Source of the DNA: Zeus faber
Taxonomy: Eukaryota > Chordata > Actinopteri > Zeiformes > Zeidae
DNA length: 64,000 bases
Assembly: GCA_960531495.1 (NCBI GenBank)
Contig: OY482859.1
Coordinates: 9,330,161 to 9,394,160, forward strand
Reading direction: 5' to 3'
In this document: positions 23,305 through 36,011 of the stretch, in pieces
How positions within the stretch are numbered: the first letter of the stretch is position 1
Layout of the letters: every line of letters begins with the position of its first letter
Translations under genes and position numbers: made by a program
Notes under the pieces: model-generated
Seen by the model: the letters and a program-made list of their open reading frames with translations, nothing else
Told to the model about the DNA's origin: nothing
Databases searched by the model: none

Positions 23305-23690
23305 AAGACCTCCTTCGGAACTTAAAGGTTTGTTGGCTGAGGCGGATGAGTGAAGAGAGAAGTAACTCAAAGTTCGACTTCTAAAAGCTTTAAGTAAAAT
23401 TAATAACAGCCGGCAACCAGGGCGAAGTGCCCCCGCAGGGCACACCGGAGAAATACGAAAATGCATAACAGCACAGTAGAATAATATAAGCTAGAGAGAG
23501 AGGGAGAGAGACTTTGACTTTTAAGGTACCTTTATTTGCAGTAAGTCATGTCACAGCAGCAGCAACTTCATCACGAAGCAACCAAAAAAACATAACAAAA
23601 GTATGCACAAAAACATATACTGTATTTCTTAAATCAAGCATATAAGAATATTATATGAAGCGTATGGATATTGATTATATAAGCGAGACA
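23303..23690 (-). mobile_element. LTR-like dispersed repeat, partial copy (related to 33680-34650)
   Basis: It matches 34170-34620 in order: 'ggttt/cgttggctgag', 'gacttctaaaagcttt', 'gcagggcacac', 'cacagtagaataatataagct', a GAGA run, then 'catataagaatattatatgaagcgtatggatattgatta' (23640-23678 versus 34570-34610, almost identical). The copy is cut off by the (CA)n array on its left. The minus-strand assignment follows the larger copy at 56.6 kb, which lies on plus. Confidence 0.65.
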
Positions 23691-23699
23691 CAGAAATTG

Positions 23700-24480
23700 A
23701 GGGTCATTTTAGAATATTTCCTTCATTCCCTCAACAAATTGTGACTCAATTATCGACTGAACCCAAAACATTCAATTCATCAACACATCCTGAAAATAAA
23801 CAAAAAAAAAACCCACATGGGGTAACACCAAAATCGTCAGGAGGTCTAAAAGAGAGTGCAGGATGGGTGAGAGCCTTTTGGCGGAAAATAAAACTTTTAA
23901 ATTAAGTATGACATCCATAAGCATCAATTACAGTGTTAAAATCACGACACTATCCAGGGCGTCTTATTTTTGTTTTAGATAATAAATAAGAACAGGAGCA
24001 ATGGACATTTGGACACATCTTTTTTCCTTTTTTCCCTCCCCTCTCCTTTCTTCTTTTATCTGACTTGAAATGCCATGAATTTGGACATTGTCAATTCCTC
24101 CCTTCACCTTCACTCTGGTGTTTTCTCACACTTACTTAAAGCTGTGGTTATAAAACATCTGCTAAAAACACAATCTTAAACCCATTCCTCACTTTTTTTT
24201 TTTTTTTTTCCTACAAATGGAACAAATACCTTAAAGAAAATGCAGTTTCGATAATAACGATAATTTGTTTTGTGAAGATGATAAATGACGCATCTTATGA
24301 GTACGGGATCGCCATGATTAGACACAAACATCACGAATGCGTCCTGGCTGCGGTGCGAGGTGCCGGGTTGGCTTTTTATTTAAGTCCCGATGTGGTACAA
24401 CGTTCCAGGGTTGGGGCGATGAGCAGGATGATGGCGGTGGCGGTGAGGCTCTGGAACGGACCCAGGAACCGGGCTGAGTT
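23700..24480. other. non-coding DNA
   Basis: Nothing recognised. Confidence 0.35.
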
Positions 24481-24482
24481 CC

Positions 24483-24483
<1 letters not shown>

Positions 24484-24528
<45 letters not shown>

Positions 24529-24533
24529 CTCTC
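24484..24533. repeat. (CT)n microsatellite
   Basis: About 25 CT units with one G. Confidence 0.97.
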
Positions 24534-25074
24534 CCGAAGTCACGGATTCCCACCCTGTCGTCTGGTCAGAGGTTGTGTAGCGGTCGTTCGGGTTGGACGG
24601 GGAGGGCAGGTGGGGCCCCTCCCCCAACCCACTCACATGGGTCCGGAGACGCGTTGCTCGCGCGTGGTCTCCTCCTCAGTCCTTCGCATTTCGCTGTTAA
24701 CCTTCATGAAAATGGCTTGCGACACTGTCCGGCTTGCGTCGCTGCGTCTTGCAGAATCACACAACCACGTCACTCCCCGGTTATCATGGCACACGGGCTG
24801 CGTCAAAATCCCACTTTAGGGGAATAAAACAAGTTATAAAACAAAACGAATTGGTATGGAAATGGCCACGCAAGCGGACACATGACCGTGTGTCAACTCA
24901 ACCACCTTTTGGAAGCGTTGCATAACAACACAAGCACCCCTCCTAATCTCCTGTGCTCGTTCCATCATCAGCGCTAATTCTGAGACACAGCAGACAGCAG
25001 ACCAGATTATTCACAACAGTACCGGACATTTGCAGCTGTTTAGTCCGTCCTGACAATAACTGAAGCACAAACAT
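24534..25074. other. non-coding DNA, GC-rich at first
   Basis: No gene recognised. Frames crossing the (CT)n array give Ser-Leu or Arg-Glu repeats and are artefacts. Confidence 0.35.
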
Positions 25075-26010
25075 GGGTGCTTTAGGTGGTTACATTTGGA
25101 TGTACTCCTTCAGCGGGAGCATGTTGAATGTGTCTTTCTGAAATAATATTTGAATCGTTAATTTATAAAAAATATTGAAAAATGCGTAAATTCGATTTAA
25201 TCCTTTAATTCCACATTTAAATCAATTACCTTTCATTCTAGGTTGATGCTCACCATACAAGCGGGCCTCCTCTATCATTCCGTCACTTCTAAACATTCCC
25301 ATTTCCTGCCTTTATTGTTTTCTAACAAAGATAGCTTTAAGTGGCCGTTTCAGATCGTGCACATGAAAACCCATCACCAGAAGACAACAGTTCCCATAGT
25401 TCAAATGCCGGCATCCCCATTTGAATTCGGCCACTCCGCCTCCCACTGCCGGATTGTGTTGAGAGCTCCTGCCTCCCTCTTCTCATAATCCATAACAACA
25501 CGGAGATTATATGTATCTATAAACATTGTTTCCGGAGGTGACGTCAGTTCTCCTTCTTTGCGTCCTCTGAGCCAGCATCAGCGCAACGTCTTTTTTTGAC
25601 CATGCAAGGAAGACCCGGTGTGGTCTGCGTTCATTTAGAACCTTATCTTATCAAAACGCTCTCACATTCTGACTTCACTTCACTCAGAATATCGAAGGAG
25701 GATCTTGATCTGCACATTTGCATCAAAGGGAACCGTGACTTCGCCGTTTGCGCTGCTCATCAAGTTGATGAATGACTTTTTTTTTTTCCCCCTGTGAAAG
25801 TCTGGTGGATCTAGTAGCCTGAGCCTTTTAATATTCGTCTAGTATTTAGAAATCAAACTTAGTTTTCAAAATAAGTAACGATTGAAAACAACTTGAGGAA
25901 CATAAATCCGCTATCATCTCATTTTTGACCAAGGATGAAATTTCAGATGTTTTTCACTCCAGCCGACAGTACAGCGCTGCGAAATGCACCGGGTTAGGAT
26001 GTGTCGGGTC
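25075..26010 (+). repeat. dispersed hAT-associated repeat family, copy C
   Basis: It is collinear with copy A: 'tacatttggatgtactcctt', 'attcccatttcctgcc', 'cccatcaccagaagacaaca', 'ggaggtgacgtcagttctcc', 'aggatcttgatctgcac', 'aagggaaccgtga', 'gacagtacagcgctgcgaaa', 'tgcaccgggtt'. It is non-coding and diverged by point changes and small indels. Confidence 0.7.
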
Positions 26011-27465
26011 ACATTTGAACAACCATCCATTATCTCATGGTCAGTTTGTGTTACCTAACCTTTAATAAATCGACAAGTTATGACATGCCAAAGTAGTATT
26101 CAACTCTAAATGCATTATGTTTTTTTGCTTTGAACTGCTAGTCTTACCTTTGGCCAGGATGCATTCAGCAATTAGTCAAATTATTATGCAGTCTGCTTAG
26201 ACAAATTTTGAGGTTACTTAGGATTTCCAATCGAGGTATGCACCTTGACTCAAACATGACAATAACATCACCTCCATTCAAACTGAGACATATGAGAACC
26301 TCGAGGGGCTTTTATTTACATAGTCAACAAATTCACTTTGTCCTAATTTGTGCCTAATCCTGTTTCTGCCTAATCCTTAATCCAGTAATTATTCAAACAA
26401 CTGACCTAAATTTGAAAGTATTATTTAACTTAATATAGCCAATAACCTTACGACAGTGTAGTGTTCTTAGAAAACATTAAATAATATGAGCCAATCCTAA
26501 TTCCCTTCCCTTGGCCCTACCCCTAGTTTTGGAGTGCCCTCGACGTGGTAGTGAACCTTTAGAACGGAGCCACAAGGGGTAGGGGTTGAAATCTTTACAG
26601 AGGAAAGACCAGACAGATGGAACATGATTCACTGGATGCTGCATCTTTTGCTATTTTTATACTACATCATTGTTTAATAAAACCTTTTGTACAACAGTTT
26701 GTGTCTCCTGAATTTAAATATTAATAAGTTTGTATGTCTCAGGAATTGAATTATTTAATGCATGGAAATATACGATATGATGACAGAATAGTGTATCTAA
26801 GAGAATCTACTATTAATGCTCACAAACAATACTTCATCAAATCTGTTCGAACTAGAAATAGGCGGAACCGCGGGTGTGGTTGGGGGCGGCCCTGGGAAGA
26901 GCTGCAGATGGGGTGGAGACAAATGTACTCGAGGTAGATGCAGTGGACTGTCCAGGACTTGAGGCGTATTCAGTGTGCAGTTCAGGTTCAGAAAGGGTGG
27001 TTTTTATGGGATGTTTGATGATCTCCTGAAAGATAAACCTGCCTAACTCAGGTCAGGTACATAGGGACACCCAATTTCTAGGAGAAAAATATCCTTAACA
27101 CAGTTTCCTGTCACAGAGAAATGACACACCTCTAACCTCTAACTGAAACTAAAGCTTTGACTTTTTGACCTATTGCATGATCTACTGAGCAATACAGGCT
27201 CAATATTATTTTTGGAAATAAACCTGCCTGACTGAAATATTGATGACTTATTTGAGAAATGTGATTGTTGCTTTCCTGCTAAACTGCTAAAGTTATGTTG
27301 TTGCATCAGTATTTGCAAGATGCCACCAAAACAGAAGGCTCAATTGAAGGTCTGGCACCCAAATTACCATGCATATCTGCATAAAACTGCCAGGTGGCTG
27401 CTGTGACCTCTCCATTTTCTGTTCTTGAGCTAGTCTTGGGAGTTTTCAGGTCCTGCAATAAACCC

Positions 27466-27492
27466 CCCCCCCACACACACACACACACACAA
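27466..27492. repeat. short C run and (AC)n
   Basis: Nine C residues followed by about ten AC units. Confidence 0.85.
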
Positions 27493-28043
27493 ACACAATG
27501 ACACCAATAATTTAGAACAGATGGACGATTTTTGTGACATAATTATTTAATTTTTTTATTAACTGTTATGCAGTAACACCTTCTCTACAACGTTGCCCTC
27601 TGATTAAGTTATATTTATTTTTTAAGTTCTCCCATTTTTGGAGACCTGTTAGGGAGTCACCTTGCCCTCAAGGCTCAGTTGTTGATCAGTGTCCTGAAAC
27701 AGATAACAAACAGTGATGAAGATAAGTTACGTCATGGTTAAAAGAATTATCACAGATAATTATACATTGGCAAGCAAATACGAGTCAGGTCACTCACTCC
27801 CACAGCTGTTTGGCAGCATATTTCCTTTTCGTAAATTGTTCCTTGTTTTCTGCTTATAATTGTATTACCTGCCTTGTTTGCTCAGGAGTCCCTGGAATGT
27901 TATAACATGATTATAACTTTATAGTACTTTAGTACCATACTTTTTTATTAAAGCCTGTTGCTTGGTACCATTATCGACTATTATAGTGACAAGTCTGATC
28001 AAATTTGCAGGACAGGACAAGACAAATTAATCTATTGACAATA

Positions 28044-28235
28044 GCCACAGTGCCAGCTTTTCCTATAGGTGATATAAGCGGCTAGTGATCGGGGTGCAAT
28101 TTGCGCCCAGCAATCAGGGCACAAATTTCCCCCAGTGAACTGTACATGGACAGGGAGTGATCGGACGCAAATTGTGCCCGCGATTTGTGCATGGAGAGGG
28201 AGCAACTGCATGTCCCGGTGCCTCGTTCTTCCAAA
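28044..28235. mobile_element. fish-type dispersed repeat fragment (cctatagg-gatata-ggcgg class)
   Basis: 'cttttcctataggtgatataagcgg' resembles 'cttcctataggcgagataggcgg' at about 57730. The following 'gggtgcaatttgcgccc' and 'cgcaaattgtgcccg' form imperfect inverted words. I recognise the phrase as a dispersed fish repeat but cannot name the family. Confidence 0.35.
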
Positions 28236-28675
28236 ATAAAACAAATTAAAACATTGTATTTTTTATTTTAGTCTGCTTCCTTACTGAACGAAACAATATA
28301 GCATGTTTACACATAGGCTATTTCAGAGTAGTCCTGCCCATAGAAATTCCTGCCCACCACTGGGAAGTGGTGCGCAGGAAGGGGAAGTGCAGAAAATTTG
28401 CTGCTGGATTATTTTTCAAGCTTCATACATGGGACATGGAAATAACTGTACTGTTACTCACAAATTGTCGTTAACATGAAGTTCTATTGACATCGTGAAA
28501 AGCGACTTTTCTGAAATTCTTGTAATAATGATCCAATTACATATTATTTTACATCTACATTAAACTAAAATATTCTAATGGATTAAAAAAAAGCATGATT
28601 ATTTGCAAAGATGTATTTACATATGGGCTTCTTTCCCCACACCAGTAGCAGGGGCGTGAATAATCTTCCCTTCCA

Positions 28676-28999
28676 ATGAAAACTCAAAAAAAATTACCGT
28701 TTTATACTGTCGGCAATACCCGGAATATGGTCTTCCACCGCCATGACGCATTGTATATACCCTGGACCCCACAAGATAAGCGCCCGCTTCGAGCGGGGGA
28801 TATGGTACCACCGCTGGGTCTGGAAAGTAAACGGTGGAGACATCATCTTTGGAAAGACCCGAGACAGGACCGCTGCGAGGAGAAGCTGGTGATTCCTGCA
28901 GAAGGACGTCAAATCAGAACCAACACCCAACATAAGTACGACTTAGCACGAGAAGAAGAACAACGGGGAGAAGAAGCCTGCAGGCAAAACAAGGGATAA
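28676..28999 (+). other. 107-codon open frame, no recognised domain
   Basis: The frame opens MKTQKKLPFYTV and ends in a charged Arg/Glu-rich tail. No signal peptide, membrane segment or domain is visible. It lies inside the inverted-ended block. It could be a scrap of a transposon protein or a chance frame. Confidence 0.15.
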
Positions 29000-29065
29000 A
29001 ACCAAGGCCAAGACAAGGGAAGAAAAGACAGAAAAAGAGAGAGAAATAAAGTAGAAAGAAAAGAA

Positions 29066-29100
29066 GTTGATGAACTTCCACGTTGAGGAAGTTCATCAAC
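29066..29100. repeat. perfect hairpin, 14-bp stem, 7-base loop
   Basis: gttgatgaacttcc at 29066-29079 pairs with ggaagttcatcaac at 29087-29100; the loop is acgttga. Confidence 0.9.
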
Positions 29101-29700
29101 TGCCCTTCAACCAATCCACCTGGGTGTGACCTACCATTGATGAATGCCCAATCTTCAAATCAACACATGGAATCAGCGGGCTCATTGAACTGGATGAGGA
29201 TACCACTTCTTGGCTTATGTCCCAATTGCCTTTGTAGCCCTACACGAACAAACGAATGAACGAACCAGCCGCCAAATAATTTGAAGTAACCTTTCTAAAA
29301 GGAAAATTAGATTTTTCCAGATTTGTGTCCCATTGTGGGTTTTTTTTTCTCTCTCAAAATATTTTCAAAACCTAGTTTGATTTATAAATAGTAGATAAAT
29401 GTTAAACCGTCAAGTTAAATATATCCACGCTGAACAGTGCTGAACAATCCCGATCAATAATTTATTTAATAGCGACCGTCCAGATGAAGATCATCCTCCA
29501 TATTCCATGTGGCGTGAAGTCACAATGTGAAACCGTTTTGATAGTTTGATAGTTTGATACTAGTTTTACACACACACTTGGATTCATTGTTGTGTAGGTG
29601 GCCTATACCAACGAAGAAGTAAAGCTGATGTCACTTCCGTAAACAAGACGAGGAGCCTTCGGTTTCACTTGTCTGTGAAAACTTGAATCACTGTGTTGTT

Positions 29701-30395
29701 ATGGATTAAGAGAAGCGGGTAGCGGAAGCTCTAAATCATATCACAGACCTTAATCTGACCAGTGCGATAGATCCTAGTCAGTGTAAGCAGTGTGTACTGG
29801 ATTTTATTTTCCGCGATGATAGTCAGTTCTCCGACAGCGACACTGAGAACGACAGCGATGCTGAATCTGATATCGAGGTTATCCCAGACTTCGAGAACAT
29901 TTCAAACAGCTGATTTTAACCTGTATGTGACAATGAAATGGAATATTTTTAAGAACCACCGGAGGAGACAGACGACACGCCAGTTGTTGTTACAACGGAA
30001 GAAGTTGATGACGTGATGAAGTCTGTTTAGGTTGGTGATGCAGATTATGCATCAAGTAGCAATGGACAAGATTCTCAAGTTTACCTGCAAATGCAGCCAG
30101 GGGCGAAAAGAAAATGCCCCAAACAGGCTCTCATAGTGTAGCTGGCCTATGGTTGGGATTAGCCCACATCAAAACTCCAAGAATTTTGAAGATATTTGGA
30201 ATATGCACATTTATATATTAAATAACACAGCGAGGTTGATATACGAAGACTATTATTATTGATAGGCTGTACATTTTGTTGTGTTCTCTGCACTTATAAA
30301 CTCCCAAATAATTCCCTAATATATTCCCTAATAATAATTATTTTATCAAACATGTATAATCTTACTGTTAAATAAAGATTTTTAAATACAAAGAT
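29701..30395 (+). pseudogene. acidic reading frame with stops and polyA signal, probably transposon-derived
   Basis: After ATG the third codon is a stop (MD, stop, EKRVAEALNH). The same frame then stays open for about 67 codons with an acidic Ser-Asp/Glu cluster (DSQFSDSDTENDSDAESD) and ends ENISNS, stop. Further in-frame pieces (EPPEETDDTPVVVTTEEVDDVMKS) are split by more stops. An aataaa lies at about 30373. Acidic N-terminal regions like this occur in several DNA-transposon-derived proteins (for example PGBD-like ones), but no catalytic core is visible. The family is not assigned. It is clearly non-functional as a single protein. Confidence 0.4.
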
Positions 30396-30399
30396 GTTA

Positions 30400-31990
30400 T
30401 GTGTTGATGACGCTGTTCAACATTCCCTAGAAACACAAGAACAATGCAGCGATTGCCGCATTCAGCAGGGTGTCATGTCCCATTCAGCAGGGTGTCAGTG
30501 GACATGTGACAAGTAGCCATGTGGCTCCGTTGGTCCTCCAACCCCTTTGCATCCTGGGAGCGGCTGAATGAAGCCAAGCGTGGGGAAAACTTTGAGGGTG
30601 ATTATCTCAGAAATACAGTTTGCCGCACCCTCGTCATTAACAAGTCAAAGCTTTAAAGATATTTGGTTGCCCAATAGACACCTTGTTTTGAAGCTCTGAT
30701 TCTTCACTTTCAAATGATGTGAAACAAATATAGTCAAACGACACCAAAAGTACCTAAAATATGAGGTGTGTCACATATGTATATATACCAGGGGAGTCTG
30801 AAAAACTAAGTTATTTTGCAGTTAAATACTTACATGTAATGTGAGACTTTATGTGGGCTGAGCCTGGGACAACCATTTTAGGAAAGAACCTAAAATGTCG
30901 GAAAGTCACAGGGGGCTGAATCATGGGGAAAGTACTGAACAAGTAATTTCTGTAGAAGCACAAAGAAGCATTGAGGAAAAGGACGTTGATAGGGCAGCAA
31001 GCATGAGTCACTGACCATGTGATCCTAAAGGGAAAGAAACGTTGGCAGAACTATAAAAAAAAAAGACAAGCAGAATTCATCGGGATTATTTGTTCCGGAG
31101 AGGACTCGACAAGAACTCCAAGAGGATTACTACACTGGACCAAGAAGCAACTTGAAGTCTGGGACTTTGTCACGCCAACCCTTCCCTGGAATATAAGGAC
31201 ACTGGAATCCCCCCAGCGTGCAGTGATTGCTCAACTGAGTGAGGCTACTGAGCTCCTTGTACTAGGAGGCAGGCTGTTCTGGAGGACATCTCAGGTACCA
31301 TCGCCGCTGGTGAAACCAGTCTGAAGGTTCCTGATCAGATCCTTCTTGCTGGCTCCAAATACAATTTTTGATTAGATTAGATTGATTAGATTGATTGTTG
31401 GATACCAATAAACACAACTTATCTGTATCATGTATTGATCGAATACCTGGCCTTAGGGTTATATCCTTTTGTTTGTAGAGTTACTGAGGGGGTATAACTG
31501 AGATCTTAAACCGAGGAGACTTCAGGAAGGAGACAGTGAGCAGCTAGGTGAGTCTATTCACTACCTAGTGTAAGAAATCTTGAGAACCCTGTACAGTTGT
31601 AATACTTGGCAGGCTAGAGATCTAATCTGTTTAAATGGAGGAATAGTCCGGAGCACTGTAAGGTGCTATTGCCAGGAGACAATACCGGTCAACCCTCCAG
31701 TTTTTACCAGGATTCTTTTATTCTTCGCGCCCACTGTCCTACCATTGAAATATTTTCCTGTAAATCTCCAGTATTTTTAATCTTTCTATCATACCTTTCA
31801 AACAAAACATAAAAACGTCTACGTCTAAAATATCATGTGGTTTTTTTGTACATGTAGATGTTATAGATGGATTGATTGAAACAAAAAAAAGTCTGAGTCT
31901 GCATCTCATCCATTTTGAGGGCCATTTGGGGGACTAGATGACCACTACCCCTCTGTCCCCAAAATAAATGGAATACCCTAAAAGGGAGGG
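30400..31990. other. unassigned sequence inside the inverted-ended block
   Basis: 'cattcagcagggtgtca' occurs twice near 30462-30500. A (TTGAT/AGATT) run lies near 31370-31395 and resembles a LINE-style tail. No protein domain was seen. Confidence 0.3.
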
Positions 31991-32998
31991 GTAAGGCCAA
32001 GTGGTAGGGTCAAGGGGATGAATTGGGATTGGGCCAATGTGGTATTAGGATAGCGATAGAATGAGAAGCAGCTCCAAACACACACGGAAAGCAACCCCCC
32101 CTTTGGCAATCATTCAGGTGTCACAAAAGGACTGAGGTCATGCTGGTCATCTTGTTGCTCACATCTGGATTGGAGAACAATGCCTGCAATACATTCAACT
32201 TTCATTCCGTTTTGATTGTCCGATGCAGTGACATCACAGAATGGGAGGTGAAGAGCAGCAAAGTTCATTTTTCCCCCGTAATAGTTTGTGACACTTAGAA
32301 ACCAATAACTTTATGTTTCGTTGGTGGAGGAGCAGCAAAAGTTGGTACTTGCATTTCATATCACAACTTTTGTGCGTTGTTCAGAAAATGTCCCAAGTTA
32401 TTCGACCTGATGTTGGCCAAGGTGGATTTCTGTAGACAAGGCCTTTGCAGAGGTAGAGAGTCCTTCAGCAGGATACTAGTCAGATAGGATCAAAGCACAT
32501 CAGATTGTCGTTTTGGTCTTAATTCACACTGTTGACCATGTGAGACACAGCCATTGATAAAGAACAATAGAGGGCAAAGGTCTACCACAGTAATATGCAG
32601 TGTCATAAAGTGGTAATGTATAACTGAACTTCTGAGCATTGCTTCAACAACTAGGTCAATTTAGAAGAATCTCATTTTAATGATAAACTAATTTAAATGT
32701 TTCTGGTTCTATTTCACAATAATTAAGTGCCAGAACCCAATATAAAGTATCTAAATTTAGTCAAGATCTAACTATCTACATGCTTGTATGCATTTCACCA
32801 TACAAGAATGCCAATTAAGCCTATCAAAAAATTGTATTTGGAAATCAGTTAAGTACAAATAGCAGAAATATCAATAATTGACAAGGATCTTTCAATGCTG
32901 GAAATATTATGTTTTTCAACCAAATGTAAATCAATTCTCTGTTGACGATTCTTCGGATCTTTCCAATCGCTCGCAGTCAGATGCGAGCTGACTAAAGG

Positions 32999-33095
32999 AT
33001 CCATCCATCCATCCATTATCTACACCGCTTATCCTCGTGGGGTTTGCGGGAGGGCTGGAGCCAATTCCAGCTGTCATTGGGCGAGAGGCGGATGC
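32999..33095 (+). repeat. teleost dispersed repeat beginning with (CCAT)n
   Basis: Ccatccatccatccattatc, then accgcttatcctcg, then 'ggctggagccaattccagct' and 'ttgggcgagaggcgg'. This is a phrase I recognise from many fish genomes as part of a dispersed repeat. The family is not assigned. Confidence 0.6.
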
Positions 33096-33099
33096 CAAA

Positions 33100-33675
33100 T
33101 TTAAATCGTTGTTGAAACGGCCAATGTATTTCACATTCATTTTACTGTTTCAACTTTTACTACTAAGTGAACGCACACACATTTTCAACACTTCTCTCGC
33201 ACTTACCAATTTGCTAAGTTTTATACTGTTTATCATTAATTACTGGATTCAGTGTGAAGGTGAAAATAGAAAATGCTGTTTGATTATGCACCATTATCAC
33301 CAGCTTTACTGGAAAAGTAGCGGTAAAGATTTGTACACTATGACAATTTAGCTCAATGTTGAAATATACTGTAATTGTACTAATAGCTGTAGTATTTTTT
33401 TTTCAAAAGCCTGTTTGAGGCTTTGTTGTATAGAACATTTTCTTTGTTGCAGCATGGGCTGCCATTTACAGTACGTGAAAAGGAAAATTCCCAAGAGATG
33501 TCTTAAAGTGGGTTTTTGTGCTTCACCGCTCAAATATTGTATTTATATGTGATTTTTTATCTCACATATCAACCTTGACCACATGTAGTGCTCATTCCCG
33601 ATGGGGGAGCTGCGAAAAGCATAACAAAATGTTAATAAGTGCATAATAAAGGATTTATTAACATTAATAACTGCC
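33100..33675. other. non-coding DNA
   Basis: Nothing recognised. Confidence 0.35.
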
Positions 33676-33679
33676 CGAA

Positions 33680-34650
33680 ACCGACACAGCCTCTCCGTCT
33701 CTCTTTTTAATTATTTAGTGCAAACGGGCCTCTTCAGCACAAACGGGCTGGTTTTTAAGGTGCAAACAGGCCTTCTGCTCTGTCTAAGTCGTACTTTTAA
33801 TTTTTTCGGGGCTTTTTTTGTCTTTTAAGGCAGAGGGCACAGACAGGCTCCTCCCTTCCGCCTGGTTTTATCTTTCTTTTGTATTTTTTCTGTATTTCTC
33901 TTCTCATCCATAGTAATTTGAATTTATTAACACATCAAATAGGTTCAGAATTTTCTTTTCGCCTTCACCCTTGTGAGGGTTCACCCTTCCCCAGAGTAAA
34001 GTGACACTGTCAAACACACACATATCCAGCACTTAAGCAGGCATTTAGTGAAATAGGTTGCTGCTCACCTTGATCTATGTGGCCAGTTTTTGGATACTTT
34101 TGGTCAAACAGAACCACCTCACCTCGGATCTGGAGTGCAACCCTCCTGGCTGGCAGGCAAATTGTGGAAGATTTTCTCAAAGCCTCCTCTGGAGTTTATA
34201 GGTTCATTGGCTGAGACAGCTGAGTGTGGAGAGAAATAATTCAAAATACGACTTCTGAAAGCTTTCAGTAAATTGATTAACAGCTGCGAACTTTGTTCAA
34301 GTGCACCCGGCAGGGCACACGAGAACAGAAACACAAAAATGGTTCACAGCACAGCAGAATAATATAAGCTGACCATAGAGGCATGCCTAGAGAGAGAGAG
34401 AGAGTTGGGTGTGTCTTATAATAGACACACCCAAAGCCCAAAGTGGGACACTCACAAAGGAGAAGGAATGCAAGGTATACACATCTGGTAGATAAGGGGC
34501 CTGGTACCTAGTACTGCCTTGTACACAAAAACATTGAAAAGGAAGGGAGGATGCACTTAAGCTTATACAGAGCATATAAGAATATTATATGAAGCGTATG
34601 GATATTGATTAATATAAATTCAGGTAATAAAACGTAATTCGAAAATATCT
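33680..34650 (-). mobile_element. LTR-like dispersed repeat, long copy
   Basis: Its reverse complement is collinear with 56640-57420: 'cgtattttgaatt', 'ccggaggagg/ccagaggagg', 'cttccacaatttg', 'agccaggag', 'tttgacTaaaagtatTcaa', 'tttactctggggaag', 'gcctgtctgtgccctctg'. Part of it also matches 23303-23690. On the minus strand there is a TATA-like 'attataagacac'. No gag, pol or env frame lies beside it. It could be a solitary LTR plus leader or an unclassified interspersed repeat. Confidence 0.6.
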
Positions 34651-35970
34651 CCTTTGCTCCCTTCATCATCTTACTGAGTTCTGAGAACTGAGTGCTTATG
34701 TTTTTTTTAAATTTTAATATTGTATTGTTATTTATTTGTGCTTTTTCCAGATTTTTACGAATTCAAGCGATATGAGAAAGGAGGGAGCGAGGTGAGAAAT
34801 CGTATCTCCTAAACCTGAAAATGATCTGCTAATGGAAATGAATTTTTTGTGTCTTGGAAAAAACAATTTTTTCGGGGTTTTGAAAAATTTGGACAAAAAA
34901 ACTAGCGTGAGAAATCCAAATTGAAAACTATCTACTGATGGAGATTTATTTTCACATTTTGGAAAATTCTATTTTCAGGTTCTTGGAAACGATATGGTAA
35001 GAAATCTTCCTTCCTATTTTCTCCCGGTCCCACTGACAACTACAGTAACATAGATTTTTGTCATGGATACTTCAAAGTTTTTCATCAGATTTTGCCCCTA
35101 TGCTTCAACAAATACAAAACATGGCAAAGTTAAATACCTGTGACAATAAATAAAGCGTAGCTTGCAGAAATTTCTCTATCAGACAACTCGACGGCGCCAC
35201 ATGTTTCGGCGCCCTTAGGCCACCCTATTTAAGCTCCTCACTCCCTCCTGCTCTACCTGGGTATTTGATCACTCCTACATTTCAAGCTATCAAGCGCCTA
35301 TGTTTGCTGTACACCTCGCTGGGATTGAAGAGCAGTAGAGCCCAGACACCAAACTCAAATGCAAAATAAATAAAGATCAATTTTGAGTGAATCTAAGAGG
35401 TGTCTGTCTGAATAAGTGCTACCGTAGTTGTGTGAAGGTGTGTGAGCTGACGGGTAAAAGGCCTGAAACTTGACTTGATACATGATCCTTTAACGTAGCA
35501 CTTTCAGCGTAGCACTTCTGCAGACCCCTTTAACGTCCTCATCCTTCCTTTCTCGTCGGAGCCTAAATGGCTGGTGCCGCCTCCTCCCTCCGTCTTCTCC
35601 ATCAGCCTCCTCCACCACCTCCTCCAGCCATAAATTATGTCAAGCGTCGCTCATTGGACGACCCCTGGGGAGCAGTGCGGGGATCAGAGGACTGAACTGC
35701 ATTTGAACTGGGAGAGATGTAGAAGAGTGGCTGAACCAAAGCAAATCTTCAGAAAATCGCAGAGGAGGAAGGAGAAAGAAAGAGCAAAGGAGAGGGAGAG
35801 AAAAATGGAGAGGATGTGTGAGCGAGGAGTGAGAGGGAGATGTGGAGAAGAGGTGGCGCTCCGTCCGGAAGGATGCGTTTGTCTTTCTTTCTGATGTCAT
35901 TCCTTCTGAACGCGTGTTCCTAATTCACAGTAATGTTTTGTTTTGTTGGTACACACACATTCACTCCTTC
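34651..35970. other. non-coding DNA
   Basis: 34690-34800 shares 'tatttatttatgc', 'ttcaaacgatatgagaaag' with 37620-37680 and is probably another dispersed repeat. 35750-35860 is GA-rich. No gene was recognised. Confidence 0.35.
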
Positions 35971-35975
35971 ACAAA

Positions 35976-36008
<33 letters not shown>
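35976..36008. repeat. (AC)n, left part of an array split by an insertion
   Basis: AC run ending at the start of the element at 36009; the array resumes after 36842. Confidence 0.95.

Positions 36009-36011
<3 letters not shown>

Larger units (their letters stand above)
26491..32032. mobile_element. 5.5 kb block with inverted ends (possible large DNA transposon)
   Basis: The left end starts ccaatcctaattcccttccc and continues ttggccctacccct. The complement of the right end starts ccaatcccaattcatccc and continues with accctaccacttggcc. The ends are thus inverted repeats over roughly 50 bases with mismatches. No target duplication is visible. Inside lie a stop-interrupted acidic frame (29701-30395), a perfect hairpin (29066-29100), a short (AC)n run and unassigned sequence. 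Either this is one old DNA transposon, or two related shorter elements in opposite orientation happen to flank the block. No transposase core was recognised. Confidence 0.4.

Noticed and set aside
35567..35695. 42-codon frame starting MAGAASSLRLLHQ with a Pro run
   Set aside because: Too short, with no splice or promoter evidence; the Pro run comes from CCT-rich DNA. I could not separate it from chance.
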